From assembly GCF_029227915.1 (NCBI RefSeq), contig NC_079877.1, positions 17,658,851-17,722,850 on the forward strand: a stretch of 64,000 nucleotides of DNA, in the 5' to 3' direction. The notes under the pieces were generated by a model that ran no database searches, was not told the origin of the DNA, and saw only the letters and a program-made list of their open reading frames with translations. The DNA is from Hydractinia symbiolongicarpus (Eukaryota; Cnidaria; Hydrozoa; Anthoathecata; Hydractiniidae). Numbering within the stretch: position 1 is the first letter of the stretch; each line of letters begins with the position of its first letter. A program made the position numbers and the translations under genes. This document shows, in pieces, positions 1-10,152 of this stretch.

Positions 1-1039
1 TTCACCTAGATATAGATTTTCATAAACTACAGCTTACACAAGGTTATTCTATATAAAATTACCTAAACGGATCAGTGCAAAAAAGGCAATCATTAATCCA
101 ATAAACAATAATGAAGAGTGCTTTAAATGGAGTGTAATTGCGGCACTACATCATGAAGAGATCAGGATAGATGTGTAAAGAATACCTGAATTACAAGAGT
201 TTGCAGATCAATACAACTGAGAAGGGTTAGAATTTCCACTAGACATTAAAAAAATAATAAAATTTGAAAATAACAACCCCAAGATTGCAGTCAACGTTTT
301 ATACACTTCGAGGACTAGCAGCATTAATATTTTGCGGAGATCTGACTATAACGCATCACATGAAAAACAGGTAAATCGCTGCTCATCGCAGATAATCAAA
401 AGAAGTGCATCAAAAATCTCTTAAGGCTGTTGGGTAAAGGGAATTCTAAAAATAAAAAGCGATGCATTTCTGCAGGCCTTTAACTATGTAGAATCCAGGG
501 ACAAGCATTATAAATATTGCATAGATCACGAAGGGGTTAAAAATACAATGCCAAAAGAAAGTGAAAAATGGTTGAAATATCATGATGGTTATATGCAATT
601 CAAGGTCCCATTTGCGATATATGCTGATTTTGAATCACAGTGCTACTACTGGCAGAAATTTTCGTGGTGTGCGTCTGTTAAATTATAAGTTGGATCTTGC
701 ACATTTTTACAGTGCTCCTGGATTGGCATGAAAAGCCTCATAAAATAGCACTGGAATTGAATTAGAACTTTTAACTGACCCCTATTTGCATTTAATGTTT
801 GAAAAAGGTATTCGAGGCGGTATTGTGCAAGCTGTTCATCGCTATGCCAAGGCCAACAACAAATATATGGGCGACCAATATAATCCTGATGAAGAATCGT
901 CGTACTTGCAATACCTCGATGCCAACAATCTCTAAGGATCACCAAACTGGTGAAGAAAAATAAGCACAGCCACCTATTGGAGGTCGATATGGATTACCCA
1001 GCGGAGCTCCATAAAAAACATAATGAGCTGCCATTCTTA
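1..1039 (+). pseudogene. Polinton/Maverick protein-primed DNA polymerase B, broken and 5'-truncated by the window edge
   Basis: Family-B polymerases of Polintons replicate the element by protein priming. The + strand shows scattered in-order pieces of one: CFKWSV at 119-136, an exonuclease-type VPFAIYADFES at 605-637, a palm-type YLDANNL at 912-932, and LLEVDMDYP at 974-1000 followed by HNELPFL ending at 1039. Between these lie in-frame stops (for example after RIDV near 178 and after the palm motif at 933) and frame changes. An internal deletion near 640-690 joins the exonuclease segment almost directly to the region before the palm. The finger and C-terminal palm motifs are missing after 1039, where the frame runs into unrelated hydrophobic sequence. 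The gene is dead. Family assignment rests on motif order and spacing from memory; I am confident of PolB and fairly confident of Polinton. Confidence 0.8.
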
Positions 1040-1168
1040 GTAGTATCCTTCTTTTTCAAGGTGGCTGCAAAAATTGTTGAATTTGCGGCTAAGCACCTAT
1101 GCATGGCAATTGCTGCTGCTGTTGCTCTTGTTGTAGGCTATATTGGGAAGAGAGGTAAAAGATCGTAA
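1040..1168 (+). CDS. Short hydrophobic, basic-tailed element ORF fragment
   Basis: The reading frame that ends the polymerase relic continues for about 42 residues of different character. It has a hydrophobic, alanine-rich helix (AAKHLCMAIAAAVALVVGYI) and a basic tail, GKRGKRS, before a TAA stop. This looks like the end of a small membrane or capsid-associated Polinton protein joined to the polymerase by a deletion. No domain is recognised. It could also be chance extension of an open frame. Confidence 0.3.
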   Translation, partial: VVSFFFKVAAKIVEFAAKHLCMAIAAAVALVVGYIGKRGKRS

Positions 1169-1180
1169 AAATAACGTTTC

Positions 1181-2066
1181 TTACTTTTTTAGCCATATGT
1201 AAAGCAAAATAACACCTATGCCGGTTGTAACTAGTACAATTTTGTTATCTGCATGTTGCTCAGCTTTGCGATTTATTACCTGGTGCTTCTTCGGAGCCGC
1301 TAGGCGACGCCCTACAGGTTTAGGGACCACGTGGCTCACCTGTGGCAGGCGGTGCTTAATGTCAACATGATTCGCGTTAATGTTAATCTTAGGATTTATA
1401 CCGATAGAAAAATAGTCCTTGCTAATCAGAATTTTTTTTGTAAAATTCATGTTGTTTCCAATGTGAAGATTCATATCACTCGGGATCATATAGACGCCAT
1501 AGGCAACACTAAAATCAACTTTGGATCTTGCATATTTCAACACATTCTGGAATTGAGCAATTTCCTTACCTATATCGCTATTTTTAATTATCAGACCCTT
1601 GAAGGTTGTTAAGTGCAATCGCTGAGCATCGAACACCGCCTTGGTTCCCAATTATCTCAGATCTTGCATGCGGCTGACTGTCAAGGATTAAGTAGGCATA
1701 AAATCTCACACTTTGTGATAATCGTTCAATACCGATGCAAATAAGACCTTGGCCTGTTTCAATAATCCAGCGGCTCCACAAGTCTTCATCAAAATAACTT
1801 AGGCCTGAACCAGGATAATCTTTGCGATGAAGTTGCCAACTAGTGAAGATGGTTTCATTCCTCCAGTTCTGTTCACCGCCAGGTACTCCAAATTGACAAG
1901 CTAATTGCTGGAGTTTCAGTTGGTTGAATGGGTTGTTTAAACGTCGAAAACTGGCTGAGCCAGGTAGTGATATTTCCAGTTGAGATAAAATTTTACGTAT
2001 TTGAAAATATGTATGGAATCGATATACAGCAGGAACCATAGGCAGCTTAGCGTTTAGATTTTGCAT
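1181..2066 (-). pseudogene. Polinton-associated structural-type protein, frameshifted (unidentified)
   Basis: Two overlapping minus-strand frames form one gene broken by a frameshift near 1600-1650. The N-terminal part (2066 to about 1600, starting MQNLNAKLPMVPAVYRF) is globular and rich in aromatic and polar residues. The C-terminal part (1651 to 1181) ends in a hydrophobic segment, IVLVTTGIGVILLYIW, followed by two lysines. Length (about 290 residues if joined), position beside PolB and a C-terminal membrane or virion-anchoring tail would suit a minor virion component of a Polinton. I cannot name the family. In-frame coding quality on each side of the break suggests it decayed recently. Confidence 0.5.
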
Positions 2067-2344
2067 TGAAATACTGCAGGAGGATGTTGCACAATAGACA
2101 GTAAAATTAAGTTGTATAGACCAGACTAGTGAGTTTACTAGTGAGGTTGTATAAGAATGGAATTCATAGTCAACAAATATATCTGAAATTTTACAGTGAA
2201 AGAGGACCCTTTATCATCAATAACAATGTTCTGCACCGTAAGATCATCCCCCCTTGAGACGTTCCAGATATCTTCCATGATTTGGTGCATACTTAGCGTT
2301 CGTGTTATACGAGTAAATATTCATGTTTTATTTTTAAAAGAAAC

Positions 2345-2908
2345 ATGAAACAACTCTCTATCACTGATATTGTTAACCCGACTATTTTTGATAAGCGCCT
2401 GAAGAATGGTACGAGGATTGCTCTAAAATCCATCAGTATTTGTGCTACCTGGCTGAACCTATTTAATAAGAATGAATTTAAAATTCTGAGGACGGGGCCT
2501 GACCAGAAGGTTACCACAATTAAAATAGAGGACCTGGCGAGTACTATCAACAAGCAAGCTGAAGGGAAAGCTATGATCTTTGTACTGAAAAATGGATTTT
2601 GCAGGCTTCGTGTAAATGATGGGTATACGGTTCATATCACAGAGAAACTCAAATATCTCATGGCAATACCAGATCCTGGTGATGTAGGCTTATATATGAA
2701 GGGCGAGTATGATGGTTACTGCAGGAATGATATATACCATAGGTTAAGACTAACCTGCCATCAGATTGATGAAGATAATTGCTTGTTTAAGAAATCCAAA
2801 ATTCTTGCGATGCTTCCCACCAAAGAATTGAATGCTTGGGGAGATATGCTTACCTGGAACTTTGACACTCCAATCTACATTCCTTTGAACGCATCGACGG
2901 ATGAATAA
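2345..2908 (+). CDS. Polinton-associated ORF, 187 aa, unidentified
   Basis: This intact reading frame starts MKQLSITDIVNP and ends NASTDE before a TAA. Composition is globular with no membrane helix or low complexity. It sits in the gene cluster beside the polymerase relic and ahead of another + strand ORF (2996), spacing 87 bp, typical of compact Polinton genes. I do not recognise a fold; a structural or capsid-accessory role is possible but only from context. The frame lacks internal stops although neighbouring genes are broken. An overlapping minus-strand frame (2305-2553) is treated as a shadow. Confidence 0.5.
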   Translation: MKQLSITDIVNPTIFDKRLKNGTRIALKSISICATWLNLFNKNEFKILRTGPDQKVTTIKIEDLASTINKQAEGKAMIFVLKNGFCRLRVNDGYTVHITEKLKYLMAIPDPGDVGLYMKGEYDGYCRNDIYHRLRLTCHQIDEDNCLFKKSKILAMLPTKELNAWGDMLTWNFDTPIYIPLNASTDE

Positions 2909-2995
2909 CAGTTCATGCTAACCGACGAATATTACCATAAAGGGAATGTTTATTTTACGGGAATTATGATGCATTGGCTTATAGAATAAAAGAAG

Positions 2996-3634
2996 ATGGA
3001 TGATATAATGAAATTATATCCAACCTTACCACCAAATGCACCTGATGACAATACTATACACAATGAAAGTCAGGTCTATAGATTAAAAAAGATTGATGAA
3101 ATTGAAAAGTTTCTACGAAGAGAGAGGAGCTACAGGGACAACCTTAACAAGCGATGCAAACATCGTGCAACTGCAGCTACAATAAGTGATACTTCAGTAG
3201 TCACCGCAATCACTGCTCTTGAACTCCCTTCAGTTGTAACCCTTACGGCAGGAGTTGGAATTCCAGTAAGTATTGCTTTAGCCTCAGCTGGAATCATCCT
3301 TGGGCTCTCTCCAGCTGTTGTGCATGAAGTGCAAAAAATCTTTGACTCAAAAGCTAAGAAACATGACACGATCAAGACTCTGGCTGAGGCCAAGTTAGAC
3401 TCAATCTCGAGCCTTATTTCTCACATCTCGCATGAAGAATATCATTTCATTCTTAAAGAACTAGAACATTACCATAATTTGAAAGAACGGATTCAACTAA
3501 AATCAAAGCGTGTTGTAGAGACCATCACTGCCGAGCAACGTGAAGCCATTTTAGCTGAAGGTAGAAAACAAGATTTTTTACAACAAATCGCCTGCACTTC
3601 GATACCCCACCTGTCAATGTCACATAACTTATGA
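2996..3634 (+). CDS. Polinton-associated coiled-coil/membrane protein, 212 aa
   Basis: The protein begins MDDIMKLYPTLPPNAPDD. It continues with a charged, predicted helical stretch (RLKKIDEIEKFLRRERSY, about residues 28-45), then a long hydrophobic glycine/alanine-rich region (about residues 70-110, VVTLTAGVGIPVSIALASAG). A second helical segment (about 120-180) contains the LAEAKLDSISSLISH and EEYHFILKELEHYHNLKE patterns. This layout matches a family I associate with invertebrate Polinton or adintovirus-like elements (proline-rich start, helix, hydrophobic core, alpha-helical EF-like tail). Its function is unknown. The frame is open throughout. Confidence 0.55.
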   Translation: MDDIMKLYPTLPPNAPDDNTIHNESQVYRLKKIDEIEKFLRRERSYRDNLNKRCKHRATAATISDTSVVTAITALELPSVVTLTAGVGIPVSIALASAGIILGLSPAVVHEVQKIFDSKAKKHDTIKTLAEAKLDSISSLISHISHEEYHFILKELEHYHNLKERIQLKSKRVVETITAEQREAILAEGRKQDFLQQIACTSIPHLSMSHNL

Positions 3635-3678
3635 AGATCCACCAAAGTATTCTGTCCTGGAGTGATGGGAGTTCCAAA

Positions 3679-3990
3679 TCAATATCTACCATAGTCAATC
3701 TCGCATCCTAGCACTTCATCAGTATCAGCATCGATTTCTATATTACCATCGTAGATCACCTTGCGCTGCTCTGCTTTAGCTTTGAAGCTTAAGTGTGTAA
3801 TTAAAGCCAGAAGTCCGTACTCGTTACATGGTGGAAAATCAGTCTGAGTTCCAACATTTTTACGTAGTTTCTTCAGTACTGGCTTACCCTGCAGCGCTAA
3901 GATGAAATCATCCTTATTCAGCCCTGAATAACCCTTTATATCTTCCTCCTTTGCTATTGCACATAATTCTTTAACGGTTCTTGTGTTCAT
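3679..3990 (-). CDS. Small SAP-like-motif protein of the Polinton cluster, 103 aa
   Basis: The minus-strand frame starts MNTRTVKELCAIAKEEDIKG and continues YSGLNKDDFILAL. This pattern (TVKELxAIAKExxIKGYSxLxKxxxIxxL) resembles a SAP or Rho-N helix-extension-helix DNA-binding motif over residues 4-33. The rest is a basic linker, a hydrophobic LLALITHLSF, and an acidic tail. Similar SAP-like openings are common in small genes of Polintons and large DNA viruses. A DNA-binding role is inferred only. Confidence 0.5.
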   Translation of the reverse strand: MNTRTVKELCAIAKEEDIKGYSGLNKDDFILALQGKPVLKKLRKNVGTQTDFPPCNEYGLLALITHLSFKAKAEQRKVIYDGNIEIDADTDEVLGCEIDYGRY

Positions 3991-4285
3991 TTATTTTCAT
4001 ATAGTTCATTATCAACTATATAAACTAGAACTCAGTACTCTCATCATCCTCAGATTCACTCAAATAACTAGCGCCATACCTTTCAACCTCCTTGTATTTA
4101 CACTCTTCCAAGTAGGCTTGCACATAATAATTGCGACCCTGTCTATAGATGCTTCCTAGCTTGATGATGGCCGTACATTCACAACCTTCCTCAGGTATCT
4201 TTTTTTATAAATTTTCTCCCATATTTGCACCTATCATATTCATCAAGTACATATTCACAATCATCGCACTGTTCTTTCATCGTTT

Positions 4286-4480
4286 TTATTTTATGTTTCT
4301 AACGATACATAAAATCCTGCTCTTTTCTAAATTACAAACACGATCCTCGAAATCTTTAATTGATCTATCATTCTCCTTCTCCTTCGACGATTCTTGCACT
4401 AAGGCTATAGCCATAAGTGGTAGAGAGATACCAACGCCGGCCATAAATATCATGACTACTGCATTTTTAGAACACTTCAA
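4286..4480 (-). CDS. Short membrane-plus-coiled-coil ORF (64 aa), possible element gene
   Basis: The frame begins MKCSKNAVVMIFMAGVGISL, a single hydrophobic helix, followed by a highly charged helical segment (SSKEKENDRSIKDFEDRVCN). The helix-plus-coiled-coil design and the position between other Polinton ORFs support a small element gene. There is no domain match from memory. Confidence 0.35.
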   Translation of the reverse strand: MKCSKNAVVMIFMAGVGISLPLMAIALVQESSKEKENDRSIKDFEDRVCNLEKSRILCIVRNIK

Positions 4481-4508
4481 ATTTTGATTTACAGTTGATA
4501 CACATTTA

Positions 4509-5001
4509 TTATGTATTATTATTTTTTTCTGGATTTGTCCGGAACATACTCAAGCATATGAGGATCCCTTTCAACTTTTTATTACACCTTTCCAGTGTTT
4601 TAAGATGGTCCGGAACACACCAGAACAGACAGGGAATATCTTCAACTACCCTGTTGCACATTTCTTGAGTCTTGATTTGATCCGGAACAAGCCCGATCAT
4701 CTTGGGATCCTCTTCAATGGCTCTCATGCACAACCTCTGACTCTTGAAATAATCTGGAACAAACTCGAGCAGGAGGTGATTTTTTCAAAGGCTCTAGTAC
4801 ATATTTTCGGAGTCTTGAGATGTTCCGGGACATACTCAAGCATAGATGGGGCTTCTTTGGCCGCTTCCTCGCACATTTTCTGCGTCTTAAATAGATCCGG
4901 AACAAACTCGAGGCACCAGGGGCTATCTGCAACTGCTTTATTTCACATTTTTTATTACACATTGTTTTTAAATGATCTGGAACATTTTGAAACCAACTCA
5001 T
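4509..5001 (-). pseudogene. DUF4116-like 24-residue repeat protein, frameshifted
   Basis: On the minus strand the phrase V-P-(D/E)-x-x-K-T-x-x-x-C recurs. Read across three frames, at least five units are clear, including LEFVPDLFKTQKMCEEA, LEYVPEHLKTPKICTRA, LVPDQIKTQEMCNRVV and CVPDHLKTLERCNKKL. The matching + strand marker (TCCGGAACA or a near variant) falls at about 4541, 4612, 4684, 4756, 4828, 4899 and 4979. The spacing is therefore 71-72 nt (24 residues) for most units and 80 nt for the last. The 71- and 80-nt steps mark frameshifts. Repeats of this type (DUF4116) are widespread in hydrozoan genomes, giant viruses and some bacteria; their function is unknown. It may be cargo of the neighbouring Polinton. 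Confidence 0.7.
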
Positions 5002-5179
5002 ATTTATTATATAAGAAATTTTTGATCAATACATTTTCAACTCGAACAGAAATATATCGTTACACTCTGTTGGATATCGGTGAAGGTTTTGCGCATGCTC
5101 GGATGTTTGTTGGATTACTGTCTGATTTAGCGGAGTTTCAGAATTTAGTTAGCGCATGCGCAGAAACATATTAAAGGAC

Positions 5180-7900
5180 TATGCTACAGGTGGGGAGTCA
5201 CCAATGTTAACGATTTGAATTTGGGGGTTGAGACTTGTGCATGGACATGAATATTGGGGGAGAGGGTCGAAGGAGTGAGGTGAAACTTCATCGATATCGA
5301 CGATTTTATTTAGGGGGTTAACACCTTGTGCCAGAAGCTACAAACATATATCTCTTCCTTTAAAGTTTTGTTAAGTTTAAAGAAAAGATTGCAATAAAAT
5401 GTTCAAAAGGATAATATTTTTTTTAAAAAGTCTTTTAAACAAAAAACAAGCCCACAAAACTTTTTTAACAACAATAGTTGATGCGCAATTTATTTTGTGT
5501 GATGTTTTGTTGAAAAAAATAGCGTAGAATAAAATGTTAAAAAATATATTTTTTAAAACGGACTTTGAAAGATATAAAAAAGCATGCTTAAAAACATTTC
5601 TTAAAACAATAGTTTTTGTGCAATTTATTTTAATCTTTCACGTAGTTAAGGGGATTTTATTTTCGATAAGTTTTAACAATAAAACTCTCAAGTATAAGAA
5701 AATAATTACAGTATTGTTTTATGGTGGAGCTTTTGTTAGTTCACTTGCAACATAGCTCTTGCGAAGATTATTAAAGTAATTAGAATGAACAAAAGATTAA
5801 AGGTGTTGTATAGCGCGTACGCGGAAGGTTACATTAAAGACTCAATTTTTTTAAAGGATCAACATTAAATGCCACCATTAACTGTTGACATGATAGGTGT
5901 GGTTTATAATTAGTAGAAAATATAATTAAAAGTTAAATGCATCTTTTGTCACCGACATCATTTGGACCTGTGGCAGATTTATTAATATTTAGGCCAAAGC
6001 TACAATAATTTAGTGCAATATGCAATAGTAAAGAAAAGAAATTGCTAGCAAATTATTGCACCAATTTTTAATTTGTGAAACTTGTGAATTCAAGGGAATA
6101 TAATTTAATAAATGATTTTGAAATTATTATAGGGATGTAAGATACGCAAGAAAAATATCTCAACATATTCTTGAGATTCTTAATATTTGGAGTGCAAAAC
6201 ATCAAAGAACCTTTTATAGTAGCTGGAACTAGCGGATTTTAAATTAAAATTACCAAATTACCAAAATAAAAAAATTCCCAGGTGCAAGCAAAAACATGAA
6301 ATACTCAATAAAAAGTTCAAAATAAATTACCAAAGCAAAACTATTTCGTAACTCTCAAAACATCAAACTCCAACCAGAGGAAATAAATATGTGATACTCT
6401 CTAGGTAAATCAACCACTTCTATTTTCGAAGTGTATCAATTCGTATTTTATAAAACAATAGAATTTTGTGTAAAGTATTTCCAAAAATACGCATTCCGCA
6501 TGTTTATAAAAACGAATTTTATATTCTTAAAATATAAAATTCCCATTTTTTAAAAATACCAAATACGAAATTCATATTTTTAAACTATGAAGTTAACTGT
6601 GTAACTAAAAATAATTTCGAACGATATGTTTTTGTTCAAAGTACAGTGATATCTTTAAGCTTTGTAATTTCCAGTTTTAATGATTTTAGAACGCAGTACA
6701 TCTTTGTTAAATGCTTACAGGAACGTGTTGTAGTTTTTTAGAACGAAGTATAATGACTTTTGTGATTTTTACAGCTATTTTATAACCAAATACTGCAATT
6801 TTTAAGTTTCTACGAACCCATTGTCTTAACTTTAAACCAAAAAATGGCGGTGTCTAGGCTTTATACCACCATTTTTCGTCATCTAAGAACAATGCATCAA
6901 TGAGCAAGTTTCATACTGCCATCAGGGTTCGAATTAGAAAAGTAAAGTCGGTTTGCAAAAAGTAAACCACCATCAAGATGTGGCCTGGGAACACCGTAGA
7001 TCAATTACCATTGGCTTGTTCATTACTAGCTACTTGTTTTTCGAAGAAAATTTGTATTTTCTTGTGACCTGCAAGTTTTACTTTATTCTTGCGTTATTAT
7101 TTTTTCTGGTGGAGACAAGTGGGGGACGTTTAAACTCGTGAACCCCAAAGACGAAAACTGAGTGTCTGAACTAGCGACTTTCTCAGTTTTAACTTTCTGG
7201 TTTCCGATAGCCAAAATAATGTAGCAAAAATGAAATAGTTTATTTTTGTAGCATGCTGTAAGAAAATTATATAAAAGTTTTCTATTGCCGTTCTTCGTTC
7301 TTGAACTTTTAAAACGCAATCTAAAAATGCTGTTCTAACTCTGCTTTTCGTTCTCAAACTTTTAAAATGTGATTTAAAAAAGCATTTTGATCGGTGCTTT
7401 TCGTTCTTAAATTTTAAAAACGCGATCTAAAAAAGCATTTCTATCGCTGTTAAAAATATTTGATTCACAATTTTATCACTTCCTTCGCAAAGTGATTTGC
7501 AAAAATGGCATTTCGATTCGCAAACTCTTTAAGCTTTAAAGTGACATTTTTTCATTATTTTAGAACAAATTACTGCAATTTTAAAGCTTTGCATGGTCGG
7601 TTACTTGTCATTCTAGAATGAAATACAGCGATTTTAAACTCATTGCAGTATAAAAGGAAAGGGCACACCTATAGTTTTTTCCACGGGTCACAACCTAATA
7701 GTTCTAAATTGACACAAGGAACGTTAAATTATTGCACATTCAATATGTGGTTCTCCAACCTTTGCAGAAATTTTACCTGCTGAAGGCGGGCAAAATAATT
7801 TTCTGAAAAAGTTGAAGAATTCATATTGCCCTCAGTATTGTGTGATGACAAGTACTTAATATACTGATGATTAGAAAAATAAAGAACCAGATCAATTTAC
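5180..7900. other. AT-rich intergenic DNA, no gene recognised
   Basis: Short frames here lack coding character. The only structure found is a threefold 53-bp tandem repeat near 7290-7453, listed separately. I searched this stretch for the missing first VPS13D exon and did not find it. Confidence 0.6.
7290..7453. repeat. 53-bp tandem repeat, about 3 copies
   Basis: The phrase TCGTTCTYRAACTTTTAAAA begins at 7295, 7348 and, more degenerate, 7401, giving a period of exactly 53 bp. Each unit ends in AAAAAAGCATTT or a variant. Confidence 0.75.
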
Positions 7901-7909
7901 TATAGTTCT

Positions 7910-8460
7910 TATTGCTCAGCTGGATAATGTTTACTGAAACTGTTGGCATGTGAGCAATCAGAAAATTCATTCAACATTTTCGCTCTATACAAGTCTTCTG
8001 TTCCATCTCTAACTTGCTTTCCTCTGGTCACTATTTTCAAATATGATTGCGCCACTTGCACTCTTCAAGCGAACATGTACTTGATTTGTTTCAGTGCGGC
8101 TATGTACCCTTCACGATTGTTACTAAAGCCATGCACAGCCTGTTTGGTTTGCCTTCAACGTGTTGTAGGAAATAAGTTTTCTTCTGCACATTTGTAAGAT
8201 GAAACTGTTGGTGGACCATCCCGTGGAACTGCATGATGAACTCAATCCATTTTTTGGGTGACCCGTCAAATGGTTTTCTGTTTATCCTAGATGAGCGTTG
8301 CTGAGTTAGCAGTTCCATCGACATGTCTTTGTTATCAATCCACTCGTTTATCGGTTCTTCGGCTCTCTGCGAATACTTCTCGTGGATTCTGTTTGCACTT
8401 TTTGTGCTGTGTCAGCCTTTACAGGATTGGATTGTCTGAACATCTTTCGCTTTGATATTT
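7910..8460 (-). pseudogene. BEL/Pao-type retrotransposon gag relic (DUF1759-like)
   Basis: The minus strand at 8324-8100 encodes RKPFDGSPKKWIEFIMQFHG, then VQKKTYFLQHVEGKPNRL. This is the F-x-G-x-x-x-x-W-x-x-F ... K-x-x-Y-L-x-x-x-x-x-G-x-A pattern of the DUF1759 domain of BEL/Pao gag. A shifted frame continues with AALKQIKYMF (about 8099-8070). A further shifted frame towards 7920 gives a helical GKQVRDGTEDLYRAKMLNEF stretch. No protease, reverse transcriptase or LTR pair was recognised nearby, so this is a fragment. Frameshifts on both sides show it is inactive. Confidence 0.6.
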
Positions 8461-8829
8461 CTTTTATTTTGATAGATCATATTTTCTCCCCTGTCATGTA
8501 CAGTTGTCTTTGACTTTGAGTACATGGTTGTATCTTCACGATTATAGGGATTAGTACCCGCAAAAGTCAACTAAATGGAGGTTGGTGTAAGGTCTGTAGC
8601 TTTCATTGACGGAATCATAATAGTCGTTTAATACCGGCCCAAGTTCCAATGGTTTATTGTCTTGCTGTTTCTGTAAGTATTCTTTAATGTCTTACAGACA
8701 TGTGCTCATGGACATGAAACCTCTTCAATCCAGTTGTTGTTTAAATCGTCTGAGTCTTCTTTAATATGAAGCATGTATTCCTCCTTTGCTTGACCCTTAG
8801 TGGGTGTGGACAATCAGCGAGATTCCTCA

Positions 8830-9154
8830 AGAGTGCAACAGCAACATAGTCCATTTGAGATAAGCGTTATGTGATGAACAGCAAATCAGAATCGAGTAAA
8901 GACAGCAAGCTACTTCGCAACTGCAACAGCAATGTAGGTCAGTAGAGATAAACGGTGTGTGAAGAACAGCAAAGCAGAACTGAATGAAGATGCTTCAAGT
9001 GTAACAGCAAGCTACTTTGAGACAACAACAAGAACTTGACAAATTTTGGGTAAACAGGAATAACAACTGTAGCAGCATGACAAACCTTTATAAACAGGAA
9101 AATAACGACTATAGTAGTACAACTAACGTTCAGTAAACAGCAAATTAACAACTG
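8830..9154. repeat. Degenerate tandem tract (left flank of the pogo-like element)
   Basis: Loosely repeated phrases of the type AACAGCAA, CTACTT and GACAAACxTTxxxxAAACAG recur through this stretch. They resume at 11801-12260 on the other side of the TIR element, so the transposon inserted into a pre-existing degenerate array. No coding function is seen. Confidence 0.5.
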
Positions 9155-9399
9155 CCTTATCGGACAAAAAAATGTATTAAAAAAAATTATTTGCCGGACA
9201 AAAATTTTGTCACCTCCAAAAAATTTCGTCCATTTAAATTCTGTTTCAAAAACGGGTGAAAATATGAGAAACCATCAATGGGTTATGGCATAATAATCAA
9301 GTCAATAATAATAACAAATATCTTTGATTTATCAATTTTATTCTTACAAATAATTGTTTCTATAAATAATTGTTCAATCGCCTTTATTTCCTTCAAGTT

Positions 9400-9972
9400 C
9401 ATCTCCATATTCGTCTGTGGACAAGTACGAAATTATCAGTGGCCTTTTTTTTTTTGCTTTTGCTCGATAACTTCACTACAGTCATCGCCATCAGTTTTTT
9501 TTCCACTGCAAAGAGGATTTCGTTGTCTTCATCGTCTTCATCGTCATCATCTTCTTCTCTGATTCCTTCATAATCTTACGAATACAAAGGTGTTGTGAAC
9601 TGCTTCATTTTTTGTGTCAAAAACATTGGGCTCTGAAATGTCAACATCAAGGAATTTCTAAACCACCTGCGGGAATAGGTAACAGTTGGTATTGAGTGGA
9701 ATGTACTAACCTATCTATTTTTCCGCTCTCCTCTTTCAAAAAGAAGAATACATGCCTACATATTTCTCTCAGAACATGTCCTACAGTTTTTAGTTGTGGT
9801 GAAGTCTTTCCAACCATTTGATAGCACAACAATATGGATCGATTTTTTTGGACATATTATTGTCCTCGATTTCAACAGAAACAAGGTCGCCTTTTTTAAC
9901 ATCACTCCAAATGACGTTTTTGTACACATGGTATCCACGACCCGCAACTGTTAATTGGAATCTATATGCCAT
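9400..9972 (-). pseudogene. HIRAN-like domain protein with acidic tail (frameshifted)
   Basis: The frame starts MAYRFQLTVAGRGYHVYK at 9972 and contains DVKKGDLVSVEIEDN and KIDPYCCAIKW. After a frameshift near 9790 it continues TVGHVLREICRHVFFFLKEE, ending PIPAGGLEIP. The order (beta strands, G-D/E-x-V, N/D-P-Y-x-x-A-I, VGH-x-x-R-E-I) is that of HIRAN-like domains, which bind DNA ends or single-stranded 3' termini in HLTF/Rad5-type proteins. Another shifted frame downstream gives an Asp/Glu-rich run (EEDDDDEDDEDNE, about 9530-9570) and a lysine-rich stretch typical of nuclear proteins. It lies inside the TIR element, divergent from the transposase. Function is inferred from domain resemblance only. 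Confidence 0.6.
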
Positions 9973-10152
9973 TTTTCTCTAAAATTTCTTATCCTTGCAA
10001 GCAAGTCGTAGAGTAAATGTGTTTTATTGCAATAATAAACAAATCATGCAAATTCGAATGTTTGTTTGTTTTTTTTCAACATCAAACATTGTATTGCCTG
10101 AAGACGTGTTGTTTTGTTTTGGTAAAAGACAATTAAAAATTTATTTTTTGAA

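Noticed and set aside
1331-1612. + strand frame opposite the minus-strand Polinton gene
   Set aside because: It is antisense to the better coding frame at 1181-1651, with no motif.
3130-3393. Minus-strand frame opposite 2996-3634
   Set aside because: Shadow of the + strand coiled-coil/membrane ORF.
4605-5174. 189-residue + strand frame across the DUF4116-like region
   Set aside because: The repeat signature is only meaningful on the minus strand; this is its complement.
6915-6935. GGGTTCGAATT resembling a tRNA T-loop
   Set aside because: No matching acceptor, D-arm or anticodon stem nearby.
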